The notes beneath the pieces are model-generated. The model was not told the DNA's origin. It did not search any database and was given only the letters and a program-made list of their open reading frames with translations. Below are positions 1 through 10,200 of a stretch of 64,000 nt of DNA, in pieces (position 1 is the stretch's first letter; every line of letters starts with the position of its first letter). Position numbers and translations under genes: made by a program. Source of the DNA: Aedes albopictus (lineage: Eukaryota; Arthropoda; Insecta; Diptera; Culicidae); assembly GCF_035046485.1 (NCBI RefSeq), contig NC_085137.1, positions 132,622,703 through 132,686,702 on the forward strand. Direction: 5' to 3'.

Positions 1-430
1 AGAATGAGTCGTGTCTGTCGTGAAGATTGTTGCGGATTTTGAAGAGTTCCCCCCCCCCCCTCGCTTCTTGGTTGTTTTTCGGATCACCGAACATGAAAGA
101 CCACGCATAATTGAAACGATTCGGCTATCAACCTGGTTTCAGGTTGACAGCCAGCGTCGTGGCAATGATGCTATTTGTGTGTGATATGGTAAATGTTGCG
201 CCGCCTCGTCTTCGTCATCATAATTGCATAGACTGAGTCCAGATGTTACGTGCGCCAAATGGGTGATTTGACCAAATGTCACCTTCTCTTGTGGTGTGGA
301 TAATGGCAAATGCCTATCATTAAACCTTTCGGGAGTGATTACTGGGGCATTCTAATTTTATTCTAAATCGGCGTTCATTAGGGACAGTGAATGACTTATG
401 ACGATCCATTCTGCTCCATGGCTTGAAATA
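1..430. other. Unassigned sequence with a poly-C run
   Basis: No coding frame or repeat family was recognised. A 12-base C run lies at 49-60. Homopolymer C/G runs recur across this window inside short inverted-repeat elements, so this may be the remnant of one, but no partner arm is visible. Confidence 0.4.
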
Positions 431-439
431 ACTATTTTG

Positions 440-622
440 AATGGAGTTGAAGCAGAGGTTGTTGAATGACCCAAGTTTGGTTCTCTTATTTCCTAAATAC
501 ATAACACTCAGTGGCCCAGAGAAGCACTTATCATTCGACAAAAGATTTACCCGGCTAGAGCGGGAATCTAACCATCACTCAGAGACTTACAAAACGCCTA
601 AACGACCAACCGCTCAGCAATA
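440..622 (-). repeat. tRNA-derived SINE, family C (copy 1)
   Basis: Read on the reverse strand this has a tRNA-like head. A B-box-like GGTTAGATTCCCG lies at 561-573, with an A-box-like stretch upstream near 600-620. The sequence after the head (CTTTTGTCG, then CTTCTCTGGGCCACTGAG) resembles the copy at about 31600-31830 (CTTTTCGTG, then a CTTGGTTTCCTTGAGCAT-like stretch). I infer a divergent SINE; no target duplication was found. Confidence 0.5.
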
Positions 623-640
623 AAACCCACGATGAAAGTG

Positions 641-1220
641 CCATTCCTCTGCATACTAGAATTCCTTATCACTCCACTGAGTGCAATGTTGTACAGTGAA
701 CTTTCACACCTTGTTTCTCTACCAGAGTTCATTTCTTTTCACTGATACTCCCAAAATTTGCCAAGAATATTTAAAATCTGGCCCGTTGTTGATCAGCTCT
801 CATGAAAACCAACCTGGTAGTCACCGACGAAAGACTCCTCATAAGGTCTCAGTCTGCCTAATAGGACCCGCGACAGTACCTCTTAAGCTGAATTTAAAAG
901 GGTAATCACTCTGTCATTAGCACACTCTTTTTTTTATAGAATGAGAAAATCTGCTGATCAGATACCCAAGAAGTGGTTCCTCTGGTTATGTGGGGATCGA
1001 CCCACTAAAAACATATTCTCTCTCTTCCTCACCTTCGCGGTACGCCCGTTAGGGATGACTTCGAGTAGGGGGGGGGGGGGGGCGTATGAGTACTCTCTAT
1101 TGGTAAGCGTTCCACCAGCTACCGCCTTAAGTTGTTCTCTCTCCCCTGGAAGCTTGGGTCCCGGCAAGTACTGTAGACTACCCGTTGGACTCAAGCTCCC
1201 GGATAGGAAGGGGGGCCAAC
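641..1220. other. Unassigned sequence with a poly-G run
   Basis: Short overlapping open frames on both strands show no recognisable domain. A long G run sits near 1069-1082. I see no gene. Confidence 0.4.
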
Positions 1221-1499
1221 TCAACTTGCTCTTGATCGGCCATCTAACCAGCTGGTGAGACAATTCTGATGTAGCTGCTCGCTTCCGAGCTTAAGAAGTT
1301 CGACCAGGATCTTGTCCTTCCCAGCAGCCTTGCTGTTTTTCAGCTCCTTAGAGGCCTTCTTAACCTCATCCAGTGGTAGTTGTTCCGCTGCCTGACCGTC
1401 TTCCACTATGATAACCCTGGGTGCTCCTTCATTACCAGTTAACGAATCTTCGAAATACCCCTCCCATCTGGATGCCATCATTGTTTTATCGGTCAGCAA
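1221..1499 (-). pseudogene. Non-LTR retrotransposon reverse transcriptase fragment
   Basis: A 92-residue reverse-strand frame contains the motif NSKAAGKDKILVELLKLGSE, typical of the N-terminal part of LINE reverse transcriptases (usual form NNKAAGKDGI.AELLK.G). Before it lies a segment ending in an LDEVKKASKELK helix, as in the LINEs at 26 kb and 46 kb. The GKDG glycine is Lys here and the catalytic FADD region is absent, so this is a short dead fragment. The family is certain; the clade is only probable (RTE/CFDP2-like or a relative). Confidence 0.75.
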
Positions 1500-1945
1500 A
1501 TTTCATTCCGGTCATTACATATGGCGGGCACTGGCGCAGTCTTGTGCCACACGCCCTTGACAGATGCATAAATCCTACGCATATCGTTCCTATCCATGCG
1601 CTCCTGCTCTTCAGCAAACACACTCCCTTCATGCTGCCGTTTCTTGCTGCGGTGAATTCATTTCGTTACAGCTACGCTTTCCAAACTCCGTTTTCTCGGC
1701 GTACCAGCCTTTTGCGACACGTTGGGGCGTCGCTAAAACAGAGTTTGGGAAGCGCAGCGTTACAGGGAAAACGCTGTGAAACCGGGAAACCGGGATTTTT
1801 TTTAACATGGAAAACCATGGAATACACAGGGAATTTCTTGAATAGTCAGGGAATTTTGGTTCCGATGGAAAAAATATACTGGAAATACTTTTCGTACTTA
1901 AAAAACAGTTAATAGACTATACCCTAATAAACAAACACCATACAC

Positions 1946-2245
1946 GTACACACTAAGATCAGCTCGGTATTTTTTCCATCTTTTTACTGAGTTCTCAACA
2001 GCAGATTTAACTCGGTACGCTCGGTTGTTTCTTTTGCGGATATTCTGTAAATGAGTTACCGAGCTCAGATAACAAACTGTCAAAAGTTACTGATACACGG
2101 TAAATATCGTTACTGGTGAACGGTAAATACGATAACCGAGTGTACCGAGATAAATCTGCTGTTGAAAACTCAGTAAAAAGATGGAAAAAATACTGAACTC
2201 AGTGGAAAAATTACTGAGCTGGAACATCTGAATCTTAGTGTGTAC
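1946..2245. mobile_element. Inverted-repeat MITE, GTACACACTAAG ends
   Basis: The left end GTACACACTAAG is matched in reverse complement by CTTAGTGTGTAC at the right end. The arms continue with a shared block (reverse complement of CAGTAAAAAGATGGAAAAAA, then a CAACAGCAGATTTA block), giving arms of roughly 90-130 bp with indels. There is no coding capacity. An element with similar ends lies at 31996-32167. Confidence 0.65.
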
Positions 2246-2249
2246 CGTA

Positions 2250-2990
2250 ATGTAGACGGTTCAACAATACCGTATACTGTTCGAATTCTATCCCGAATGG
2301 GTGGTTAAGTGCGTCTTATGGATATCGTTTATGCGGGTAGTTGGCTGTAAGATTTAGTAAATAGGTTCCTGGAAATGCAGAAAATGTATTGCCTAAAAGT
2401 GTTTTCCGAACATTTTCTGAACGAAATCTGGCAGAATTCTTGGAGAAATTCCCTAGGGATTTCAGGGTGTTTTTACACAAAATGTATACAATGTTATAAG
2501 GTAGCATTCATCTTAGAAATTTGGACGAAATTTCATTATTATTTGTTACATTTACATTACATTACATTACGTTAAGTTACATTACATTTAAAAAGCATTT
2601 CTGTAAAACTCGAAACTCAGAGAAAATTTCAAGTAGACTTCCAAAATGGTTTGACGACATAAAACACAGACATCTTAGTGGAATTTCTGGAGAAAGGTAG
2701 CATATTTTGGAAGAAATGCGTATTTTTTTGATAGATTTAATTCTTAAGCTTTTAGTCGATTCCTGAACATGTTCCTAGTATTATTCATAACGGGCTTCTT
2801 CATTAGTCCGGGAAGTTGGGAACCACTATTTCAACAGGGTTATTATTATTAGCTTTATTTACGAGGCTTTCAGCCCTAGGCTGGTTCGCCTCGGACTTTC
2901 AACAGGGTGTTACTGCTGTTGGAAACATCTTCTTATAAAGTTGTAGATCATTTTCCATACTTCCCACTCATCCAACAACATCTACTAGAC
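2250..2990. other. Unassigned A+T-rich sequence with short repeats
   Basis: A short TTACA/TTACATTACA run lies near 2545-2590. Around 2847-2889 a GAGGCTTTCAGCCCTAGGCT block looks like a fragment of a dispersed repeat. No gene seen. Confidence 0.35.
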
Positions 2991-3039
2991 ACGAAAAATG
3001 CTTCTTTATTGTAAACCGTGGTGTTATATGGCGCGGGTG

Positions 3040-3112
3040 CAATACGTTTCACAGCTTTGAGAGCAAGTGTTGCTTTAAAATTCAGTTACGCCCTTTTGAA
3101 ATGTTTGTGCCG
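3040..3112. repeat. One arm of the CATTTCAAAAGGGCG foldback family
   Basis: The right part (CAGCTTTGAGAGCAAG, then CAGTTACGCCCTTTTGAAAT, then GTGCCGA) matches the right arm of the complete foldback at 62791-63025. The left arm is missing or too diverged to recognise, so this is a half copy. Confidence 0.55.
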
Positions 3113-3528
3113 AGTTATGAGATTTTGTTTACAGGTTTTCAGAAGAATCACTTTAGTAGTTTACGTGAGCTGATCTGCCAGCACTGCACGAGGGCCAGCT
3201 GACACACGGTATACTTCGGCCCATGAGGCAGTGTAAGTATCGGTTGACAAGTGACACAATGGCAGGAACCCAATAGAGGTAATCACGTTCAAATGTATGC
3301 GTGCCTTTTTAGTAGATGTAGTTGTGAAACTGCGAGGAAAACATTTGCACTCTTGCCCCGGACGTTAGTTTTATCATTATTTACCCGTTTTACCCAATTC
3401 GATTGGGTAATATTTGCATATGCAATCTGAATAGCCTTTGAATCGGCGTGCACTTTTGTGTGAGGAAAAATTTGCGCTAGTGTTCGTGTGTTGAAATGTC
3501 ACTTATCTCTATTGACAGATGGGATGGC

Positions 3529-3911
3529 ACACGGAACTACAAATCAACCCAAATTTAAGTTGTTTTGACGCAATCCCGGTCTTCCGTGGAATTACCCAAA
3601 TTTGCGTTAAACAGCGAAAGTGGTGAGTGAGTAGTTCTCGTTTGAGAGCGGCAAAAAAAATTAACCCACTGATAAGTTATTTTCACCCAACGGAGGCCTC
3701 AAATGACGCAAATTTGGGTTAACTCAAGAAAACCCAAATTTGGCTTCTTCCACGGAAGAGCAGCGGATGCGTCGGTGTTTCTCTCTTTGTTTTCGACAAC
3801 ATTGCGGTGGGGCGAGGGAGAAAACAACCCAAGTTTGAGTTAAATCTTTAAGCAGTTTAGCCAAATTTGAGTTTTTAAAACTTATTCTTTGGGTTATAAT
3901 ATTTTTCCGTG
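3529..3911. mobile_element. CACGGA-type MITE, copy 1
   Basis: The element starts CACGGAAC and ends TTTTCCGTG, with CA on both sides as a possible 2-bp duplication. Inside are repeated AACCCAAATTTG and related blocks and a central TTTTCGACAACATTGCGG segment. The same layout recurs at 5285-5541, 9647-10026, 63183-63551 and 63739-64000. There is no coding capacity. Confidence 0.6.
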
Positions 3912-3943
3912 CAGGAGAAGAGATAGACGGAAAGCCGTCATAC

Positions 3944-4080
3944 ACGGAACCAGAAAACAACCCAAATATAGGTTCTTTTCACTCATATCGGCTCTTCCGT
4001 GCGAGAACCCCAATTTGGATATATCGCGTTAAAGCTCTGAGTGGGTAGTTTCCGTTTGATCCCGGCAGAAAATTGCAACC
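3944..4080. repeat. Partial CACGGA-type MITE
   Basis: It begins CACGGAACCAGAAAACAACC directly downstream of the complete copy at 3529-3911 and repeats the same AACCCAAAT motif. The right terminus is not recognisable. Confidence 0.45.
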
Positions 4081-4089
4081 CATCGCAAA

Positions 4090-4950
4090 GTTCTTTCTAC
4101 CTAGAAATCCTCTATATAGAAATGAGCGGAAGTTTTATATGACGAATCGGCAACGCTGTTTGTTTTGTTTACAACTGCTTCCAACACTTGCCACAAAGCT
4201 AGATGTTCAAACTTTGTGCGTGACTTTGTGTGGTGCAAGTTGTTTTGTTTGCGATTGCTAATTAATGGTCGAGCTTTATTTTACAAAATTTTGGAAAAAA
4301 TAGCAGCGCAATCGAAAAAATATGAAATGCATTGCAAAGAGCAGCGCTAATCATATCAGTTGTAGTGAATCAAGCAGCAGCAATGGAAGGTATTACGAGA
4401 AGGGAAGATATAAAAGTTTCTACATGAACATGAGTACTTGAAAGCATAATTAATTATTATCTTTTTTACTACAATTTAATATGCCATCAATGGACTACCC
4501 ACTTGACGCGCAGCCACAGTTGATCAGCAGGAGTAAATCCATTTTATTTTGAATGGCGAAAAGCATCTAAACTTGAATTACTTGAAAAACAAAGCTCTTC
4601 CTACAACAATATTTGGTAGGCATAATATTGGTTGCCATTGTGCACAACCACTACCAAATATTTTTTTCGAATAATATATTCCTCTTCGAGAAATGTGCCT
4701 TTAGATGGTATTCGCCATACAATATTTTTGTGATTTACTTTTAGCGGTTTTTCGCGCATAGAAGCTAGCGCCACATTGGTCGATGCGGAGAGTAGGAAAA
4801 CAGCCGATGTAGTTAATTCATTCATCGATATCAAAAGTAAATAATTATAATTTGTTTAGTTCTGATTCCAATACCGTTCGAACGACGCATTCCTACGAAC
4901 AATAAACATGTTCATAATAATAATAATAAACTTGAGTAATCACCGTGCAA
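4090..4950. other. Unassigned A+T-rich sequence
   Basis: No recognisable protein, RNA or repeat family. Open frames of 60-80 codons on both strands look random. Confidence 0.35.
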
Positions 4951-4954
4951 TATC

Positions 4955-5187
4955 TAATAATTGGGTTGCATTGGCTTTTCTCGGTGACAGGTTGTATTAA
5001 AACAGCGTTTTATACGTTACGCGTTTCGGCCTACTATTCTTCAGCCTTCCTCAGACGCCTACAAAACATTTATTAGACAGTTACAATTTTCGTCAAATTC
5101 TTACAAAAAAGGGGGACACTTACAACATGCTGAATGCGACCTTAATACAACCTGTCACCGAGAAAAGCCAATGCAACCCAATTATTA
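4955..5187 (-). mobile_element. Element with perfect 46-bp inverted ends and a hammerhead-like fold
   Basis: Bases 4955-5000 and 5142-5187 are exact reverse complements over 46 bp (outer end TAATAATTGGGTTGCATT). The 141-bp interior holds, on the reverse strand, a hammerhead-ribozyme-like fold at 5014-5058 of the kind known from Penelope-like retroelements. There is no open frame. I infer a non-autonomous or solo-terminal derivative of a Penelope-like element; perfect inverted ends are also compatible with a MITE that captured such a motif. Perfect arms suggest a recent origin. Confidence 0.65.
5014..5058 (-). ncRNA. Hammerhead ribozyme candidate with complete core
   Basis: On the reverse strand: helix I 5' strand GCGT (5058-5055), core CTGAGGA (5054-5048), helix II GGC/GCC enclosing a loop, core GAAA (5027-5024), a minimal helix III AC/GT, the GTA cleavage triplet ending at 5018, and helix I 3' strand ACGT (5017-5014), which pairs with GCGT with one G.U. 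All positions of CUGANGA and GAAA fit the consensus. Minimal helix III is a known feature of Penelope hammerheads. Activity is untested. Confidence 0.5.
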
Positions 5188-5284
5188 AATAAACATGTTC
5201 GTTTGGCTCACACTTTGACATTTCTCTCTGCACGATTGGCTCACAATCGCCGCTTCCGCAGATCTCTATAATGTAGGATTACTA

Positions 5285-5541
5285 TTTCTACCTAGCGTTG
5301 ACTTTCGAAGTACCCTAGTGGGTTGAAATAAACCCACTTTTGGGTAAACGGCAAAAAAAAAAACGAAATTTGGCTTCTCGCACGGACTTTATCGGCTAGG
5401 TAACTGCTTCTCGCTTTGTTTTTGACAACATTGCGAGCGAGAGAGCGAGGAAACAACCCACTGCTGGGTAAAAAGTTCAAGCGGTTTACTTATTTTTGCG
5501 TTCTTTTAACGTATTTTTTAGGAAAACTGTTTTTTTCCGTG
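5285..5541. repeat. CACGGA-type MITE, degraded copy 2
   Basis: The right terminus TTTTTTTCCGTG is followed by TA. The interior has AACCCACTTTTGGGTAAACG and TTTTTGACAACATTGCGAGC, matching the other copies. The left end is degraded. Confidence 0.5.
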
Positions 5542-5692
5542 TAGGCGAATTGAAAAAATACGTAAACAAAGGTTGTAATGTGGAAAAATAGTAGATCATT
5601 GTAGAGAAATAAAGGAAAAAAGTTAGTTTTCGAGTTAATATCGGTGGTTTAATGAATATCTGCACCAGTGCTTGGAAGCCGAAGTGATAAGG

Positions 5693-5790
5693 GGCTGTCT
5701 ATAAGCCACGTGGTAATTTTTCTGGGTATTTCAACCCCCCCCCTTTCCTGCGTGGTATTTTGTTCGTACATGGACCGTGGTCTTGTATGA
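5693..5790. repeat. Left-end fragment of a GGGGCTGT poly-C MITE
   Basis: It begins AGGGGCTGTCTATAAGCCAC and runs into a C tract, like the complete elements at 7878-8043 and 37223-37382. The right inverted end is absent. Confidence 0.55.
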
Positions 5791-6129
5791 AGAATCCCTT
5801 TTGTGATATGTACTGTAAATTTAGATGTTTTACGCCCTTACAAATTTCAGTAAAAATGAGTAAGTGAACATTCTTATTTGTGTCGCCTTTAGACGTGTAA
5901 AAAAGTCTCATTAATGATATACGTAGCTCTCATTACGTAATGGAATTTTCTCTTCCATTACGTAATGGAGTCTCTTTCTAAATATAAGAAACCATCAACA
6001 ATTCCCCACAAATAAAATGAATATTTCAGGGATTCTCCTGATTTCTTCAGAAATTCATTCAAAGATTACCCCACAAATTCCTCCTGAGAATTTTCTTCCG
6101 CTCTCCCAAATATAGAAGAATGTCTTATG

Positions 6130-6314
6130 TCATGGTTTCCCAAACTGTGGGTCGCGACACCCCAGGGGGGTCGCCGACGTTCATCCAGGGGGTCGCGAGG
6201 GACAGTAAAATATTTTTCTGTAACAGACAACAAATGAGGGAATTTCTATGGGGGGTCGCGAAAACTACATCAGCTGGCAAAAGGGGGTCGCGCGACCTGA
6301 AATTTTGGGAACCT
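6130..6314. mobile_element. hAT-like MITE with an 8-10 bp target duplication
   Basis: ATGTCTTATG stands at both 6120-6129 and 6315-6324. Between them lies an element starting TCATGGTTTCCCAAAC and ending TTTTGGGAACCT, with several GGGGGTCGCG blocks. The GGTTCCCAAAC end and an 8-bp (or longer) duplication are typical of hAT non-autonomous elements. The 105-codon open frame across it is incidental. Confidence 0.7.
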
Positions 6315-6351
6315 ATGTCTTATGTGGTTTTTCATACGTTTGCGCACTTAT

Positions 6352-6714
6352 CCCAAGTAGCAGCTGCAACTAAAATAGAAATGACCATCGTTGCAAACAT
6401 GTTGCAACTGAGTTTTCATGAAACAATTAGTTATTGAAAAGTTATATTATGATTTCGGATGTTTTCATTCGGATTCAGAAACTTAAAACATGTGAAACAA
6501 AATTAAAACCTGTTAAAATCCTGTTGTTAATGCCAAACTAAAGTATAACATGTATATAACAACTTACAAAATCAAAACAAACGTTATCGTTAGTTGAAAC
6601 TTGCGAAACCAATTTGTAACTGAGGTATAATCTAATTGTTTCATCGAATCTTAGTTATAACCGTTTACAAACCAAAACATTGATATTGATTGTTATAAAC
6701 ATGTTGCACTTGGA
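6352..6714. repeat. Possible degraded CCCAAGT-type element
   Basis: The left end CCCAAGTAGCAGCTGCAAC and a right end close to the reverse complement (GTTGCACTTGGA) suggest a relative of the CCCAAGTAAC elements. No target duplication can be fixed and the interior is only A+T-rich. Confidence 0.3.
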
Positions 6715-7059
6715 ACTAATTTAGAACATAACGAAAATTTTTGACAGGAGGGATGGAAGCTTCAAAATGTACGGGAAAAGGTTTTTACGAACATAAAAAA
6801 TATAGAATGCAATTTAAAAATTCAAATGTTCTAAAAAAATGTGCAAATAAAATGTAACTTTTTCTTCATAAATTTATCGACATACTGCATGATTTTATAA
6901 AAGTCAAGCGTTCAAATAAAAAAAATCTGATTGTAAGTAAAACATTGTACAGTGTAAAAAAATAATATTCTGCATCATTTTCGCAGTACTGAACGACAGA
7001 AACCACTCGATTATTGAGTGTCGCGTTCTGTCTGAAGCTTCCCAAACTATATTGGTGTC

Positions 7060-7165
7060 GTTCAAAAATTACGTAACGTAATTTTCATACAAAAAAAGTG
7101 TTACGGAGGGGGGGGGGGGGGTGGGGGGGGATGTCCAAAATTGTCGATTTCAGCGTTACGTAATA
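7060..7165. repeat. TTACGTAACG fragment with a long G run
   Basis: A GTTCAAAAATTACGTAACG block leads into a G-rich run of about 25 bases near 7109-7130, followed by TCAGCGTTACGTAATA. It resembles the poly-C/poly-G inverted-repeat elements, but its ends are not clean. Confidence 0.4.
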
Positions 7166-7877
7166 AATTGATATTGCCTATTTGGCCGAATCAACTTTGA
7201 TTAGTAATCAGGCAAAATTTCAGCTTTGAACGTCATTCTGTTTGTTGAATATATGATTCGGAAGTTCCCCCGAATAAAAAATACAATAGAAAAACCGAAC
7301 ATAGTATTGTAACAGTACTATTTAGTACCATATTTTTACAATATGAATAATGGTAAAAATAGCAATACAATAACAATACAATGTAACGTTGTCAACCATA
7401 CAGTAAATTGAAAATGAGGTTTTTACAATGAATTGTATAGGTTGTTAAGTATCGTAACAATACAAAAAAAGATTTTTCCCATACTAATATTTTTGCAAAA
7501 CCATACATTTTATTGTAACTGAATGGTTGTAATTACTGATACGTAGGTTCAAATATACTGTACATTGTATGGTATATGTATGGTTTCAAACAATAAAATG
7601 TACAAAGAATGTATTATTTCGAATAATATCAATACAGTACTGATTCGTTCGTTAGATCGGTTGTTTCGATGGTTGGCTGTTTGCTGATTGGGGCAAAACC
7701 CAACTAAAAAGCACTGTCAATGTCATAATCGATGTCGAATCGAGTTTGACGTCTGGCCGCCGTCCCATCGCAGCTCCTATATTCAGGACGTTTGTGCAAG
7801 TATGTGAGTGTTTCAAGACGTTTTTCTCGTCACTTGCGTGCGCCTAAAGCATTTTGATCAGTTGTCATTTGCCCCAA
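7166..7877. other. Unassigned sequence with ATACAAT-rich segment
   Basis: Between about 7280 and 7640 many short AACAATACA/TACAATG blocks recur in both orientations, suggesting an A+T-rich inverted-repeat element, but I could not define termini. The rest is unremarkable. Confidence 0.3.
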
Positions 7878-8043
7878 GGGGCTGTTCATAAACCACGTAG
7901 ACCAAATTTTGGCCATCTCAGACCCCCCCCTCCCCCTTCGTAGACTTTTGTCCATACAAAATTTTTGAAATTTGTATGGAGCGTAGACTTTGGCCAGACC
8001 CCCCCCTCCCCCCAGAAAGTCTACGTGGTTTATGAACGGCCCC
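7878..8043. mobile_element. GGGGCTGT poly-C MITE, CAA target duplication
   Basis: The ends are GGGGCTGTTCATAAACCACG and the near-exact reverse complement ending GAACGGCCCC, flanked on both sides by CAA. The interior has two C-rich tracts separated by mirrored TTTGTCCATACAAAATTTTT and TTTGTATGGAGCGTAGA segments. Same family as 37223-37382. No coding capacity. Confidence 0.75.
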
Positions 8044-9135
8044 CAACCAGAGAACACGATTCGCTAATCGGGGCGCAGTCGTGACCCAACCAGCGAATCC
8101 AGGCTGTACTAGCATTACATTGAATGGTTCTCTTTTTTAATGCGGTGAAACTATTATTATTTTGTAATTATGCTCCTGTCTCGCTCCTGTTAATGGCATC
8201 CGAAAACTGTCAGCGAACCGAGCCTGAAAAATGTGAAATAGAACTATCTTTGAGTGTTTGGACTAGAAGCTATGAAGTTGAATATACATAATTAGCTCCT
8301 TTGGACATTTTCAAAACCCGCTTGGATAACTCTTCAAATATAGGATCATCAAAGTTTGTGCAATCTCTGATTGCATTAACAATTTCAGTTTAGGCTCCCA
8401 TGCCCTACCATTCAAATAACTGGGTTTAGCAGACTAAGCATTATTTGTGGCAACACTTTGAGCGACCTTTTGGAACTATGCCGAGCGCGCTAAGTGTTAT
8501 TATACCACTAATGTAGTTGCATGAAGTGGGTGACGAGGTACATAAGTAACTTTACAGCGTGCTTAATTGATACATTTGAGGCACCCGTTTGACTTGAGCT
8601 TGGAATACATAACAAACTTTAACGTCGAATTATATGGTAGCTTACTCAGAGATTAAATTATAAGAAAACTGTTCTGAAAAGTTCCATTGAAATGTAATAT
8701 ATTTGTTCCAGGCTTAAAAAACAAACTGCGGACGAACCTATTTAATTTGGAAGTCGTTTCAGTGTTCAATCATCGATGCAGTCCATATGCTAAAGATGGC
8801 TCCTTGGCTCCTCATCTATGTCAAAAATACATTTCGTCAACCGCAATTGATTTGGTTGTGGCAAGTTCAAATGAGGGAAGAGGAAAAAACTTCCCTAAAT
8901 ACAAATACAAAAAGGATCGTGTTGAACCTCATCCCGGGCCTCATTCATTGATTCATGGTTATCTGAGCTATGTGTCTTTCCGGATTGACCTTTAAATGCA
9001 TTTCTCTCATCGCACTCTACATACCTTGCCGCAATTTCTCTTGGAGTTGCAGTTCTTAGGGTTCCTGGATTATCACTAATTAATACATTATTAATACAAT
9101 TCATTGAATTTAAATCGATTAAATCGATTTAAATC
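8044..9135. other. Unassigned sequence
   Basis: A 102-codon frame at 8687-8995 shows no family resemblance. No RNA gene or repeat was recognised. Confidence 0.35.
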
Positions 9136-9179
9136 GAGAAAAAAGTTTACAATAGTTTAAAATTGTAAACTTTTTTCTC
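9136..9179. repeat. Perfect 18-bp hairpin
   Basis: GAGAAAAAAGTTTACAAT at 9136-9153 is exactly complementary to 9162-9179, with an 8-base loop. It is preceded by a doubled ATTTAAATCGATT motif (9107-9135). It could be the core of a small foldback element. Confidence 0.6.
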
Positions 9180-9257
9180 TTGCCTTTTTTCACTTCAAAA
9201 AATCACGAACATCAACAAAACTAAGCACGGAAGAATGTCTGAAATTGAAAAATATAA

Positions 9258-9459
9258 CTAAAATTGCAGTGGAGCGGACCTGGTGTGGTGGTTAGAACAC
9301 TTGACTATCACGCCGAGGACCTGGGATCAAATCCCACTCCCGACATACTCACAAAATGTGGGTTCTTCCTTCGGAAGGGAAGTAGAAACGTGGGTCTCGA
9401 GATGAACTAGCCTAGGGTTAAAAATCTCGTCAATACAGACAAAAAAACCTAAAATTGCA
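9258..9459 (+). mobile_element. Feilai-like SINE with an 11-bp target duplication
   Basis: A 180-bp element (9269-9448) lies between two copies of CTAAAATTGCA (9258-9268 and 9449-9459). Its head is tRNA-like: an A box around TGGTGTGGTGGTTAG (9281 on) and B box GGGATCAAATCCC (9323-9335). The body has TTCTTCCTTCGGAAGG and GAGATGAACTAGCC, and it ends in an A-rich tail. From memory this matches Feilai, an RNA polymerase III-type SINE of Aedes. A LINE moves such elements in trans. The clean duplication shows a retrotransposition event. Confidence 0.85.
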
Positions 9460-9646
9460 CGGAAAAATGTGCATAGCGAACCATTCCATTACAATACATT
9501 TTATTGCAGCTGGTACACTGTATGGTACAGGAAAGGTTTTCACCAAACAGCCTATGGTTAGTTTTTATCCGGGCAATAATCATCATCAATGATCATTAAA
9601 GTCTAACAGGAATTTAACAAGAATAACTTAGAAATAGTCAAACATA

Positions 9647-10026
9647 CACGGAGAAATCAAACTACCTAATTTTTGGGTCGATTTTACTCAAAGCTGAGTA
9701 TATCGAATAAACTAGTTACCCAAAATTAGGTTGTTTTCCCTCTTTCCCTCACCGATGTTGTCAAAAACAAACAGAGATGCATCAACCCAACGGGGGTCCT
9801 TGAGCCCAATAAGCCAATTTTGGGTAAATGCAGGTTTACTCAAATTTGGGTTGAATGAGGGGGGGTCTTGGGTTGAATTTACCTACTCTTAAGTAAATGT
9901 TTTTGCTGGAGGTGAAGGCAATTTACCTAGTGTGAGTTTAATCGATTTACTCAAATTTGGCTTATTGGGCCGAACTATGGGATTGCGTCAAAAGAACTCA
10001 ATTTTGGGTAGTTTGGTGGCTCCGTG
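9647..10026. mobile_element. CACGGA-type MITE, copy 3, TA target
   Basis: It begins CACGGAGAAATCAAACTACC and ends GGTAGTTTGGTGGCTCCGTG, with TA on both sides (645-646 and 10027-10028 in register). Inside are AACCCAAAATTAGG-like blocks and a central GATGTTGTCAAAAACAAACA. The TA duplication points to a Tc1/mariner-type or similar transposase acting in trans. Confidence 0.7.
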
Positions 10027-10038
10027 TAAGGTGTTTGA

Positions 10039-10200
10039 GGGCTGCCTATGAATTACGTAAGGGTCTATGGGCGGGGAGGGTGTTTGAGAAGTCTTACGCA
10101 CCGAACAATAAATAGGGAGTTTTCTACGAAAATTCATACAATGAGTGGAGGAAAGGTCCAGAAAACGTGAAATTTCCTTTACGTAACAAATGGACAGCCC
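10039..10200. repeat. Diverged GGGCTG inverted-repeat element
   Basis: The left end GGGCTGCCTATGAATTACGT and the right end (reverse complement GGGCTGTCCATTTGTTACGT) form an imperfect inverted repeat around a G-rich interior. It is related to the GGGGCTGT elements, but no matching duplication was found. Confidence 0.5.

Noticed and set aside
8687..8995. Frame with VEPHPGP, close to a 2A-type skipping motif
   Set aside because: The invariant Asn of NPGP is His, and there is no polyprotein or retroelement context, so this is a near miss by chance.
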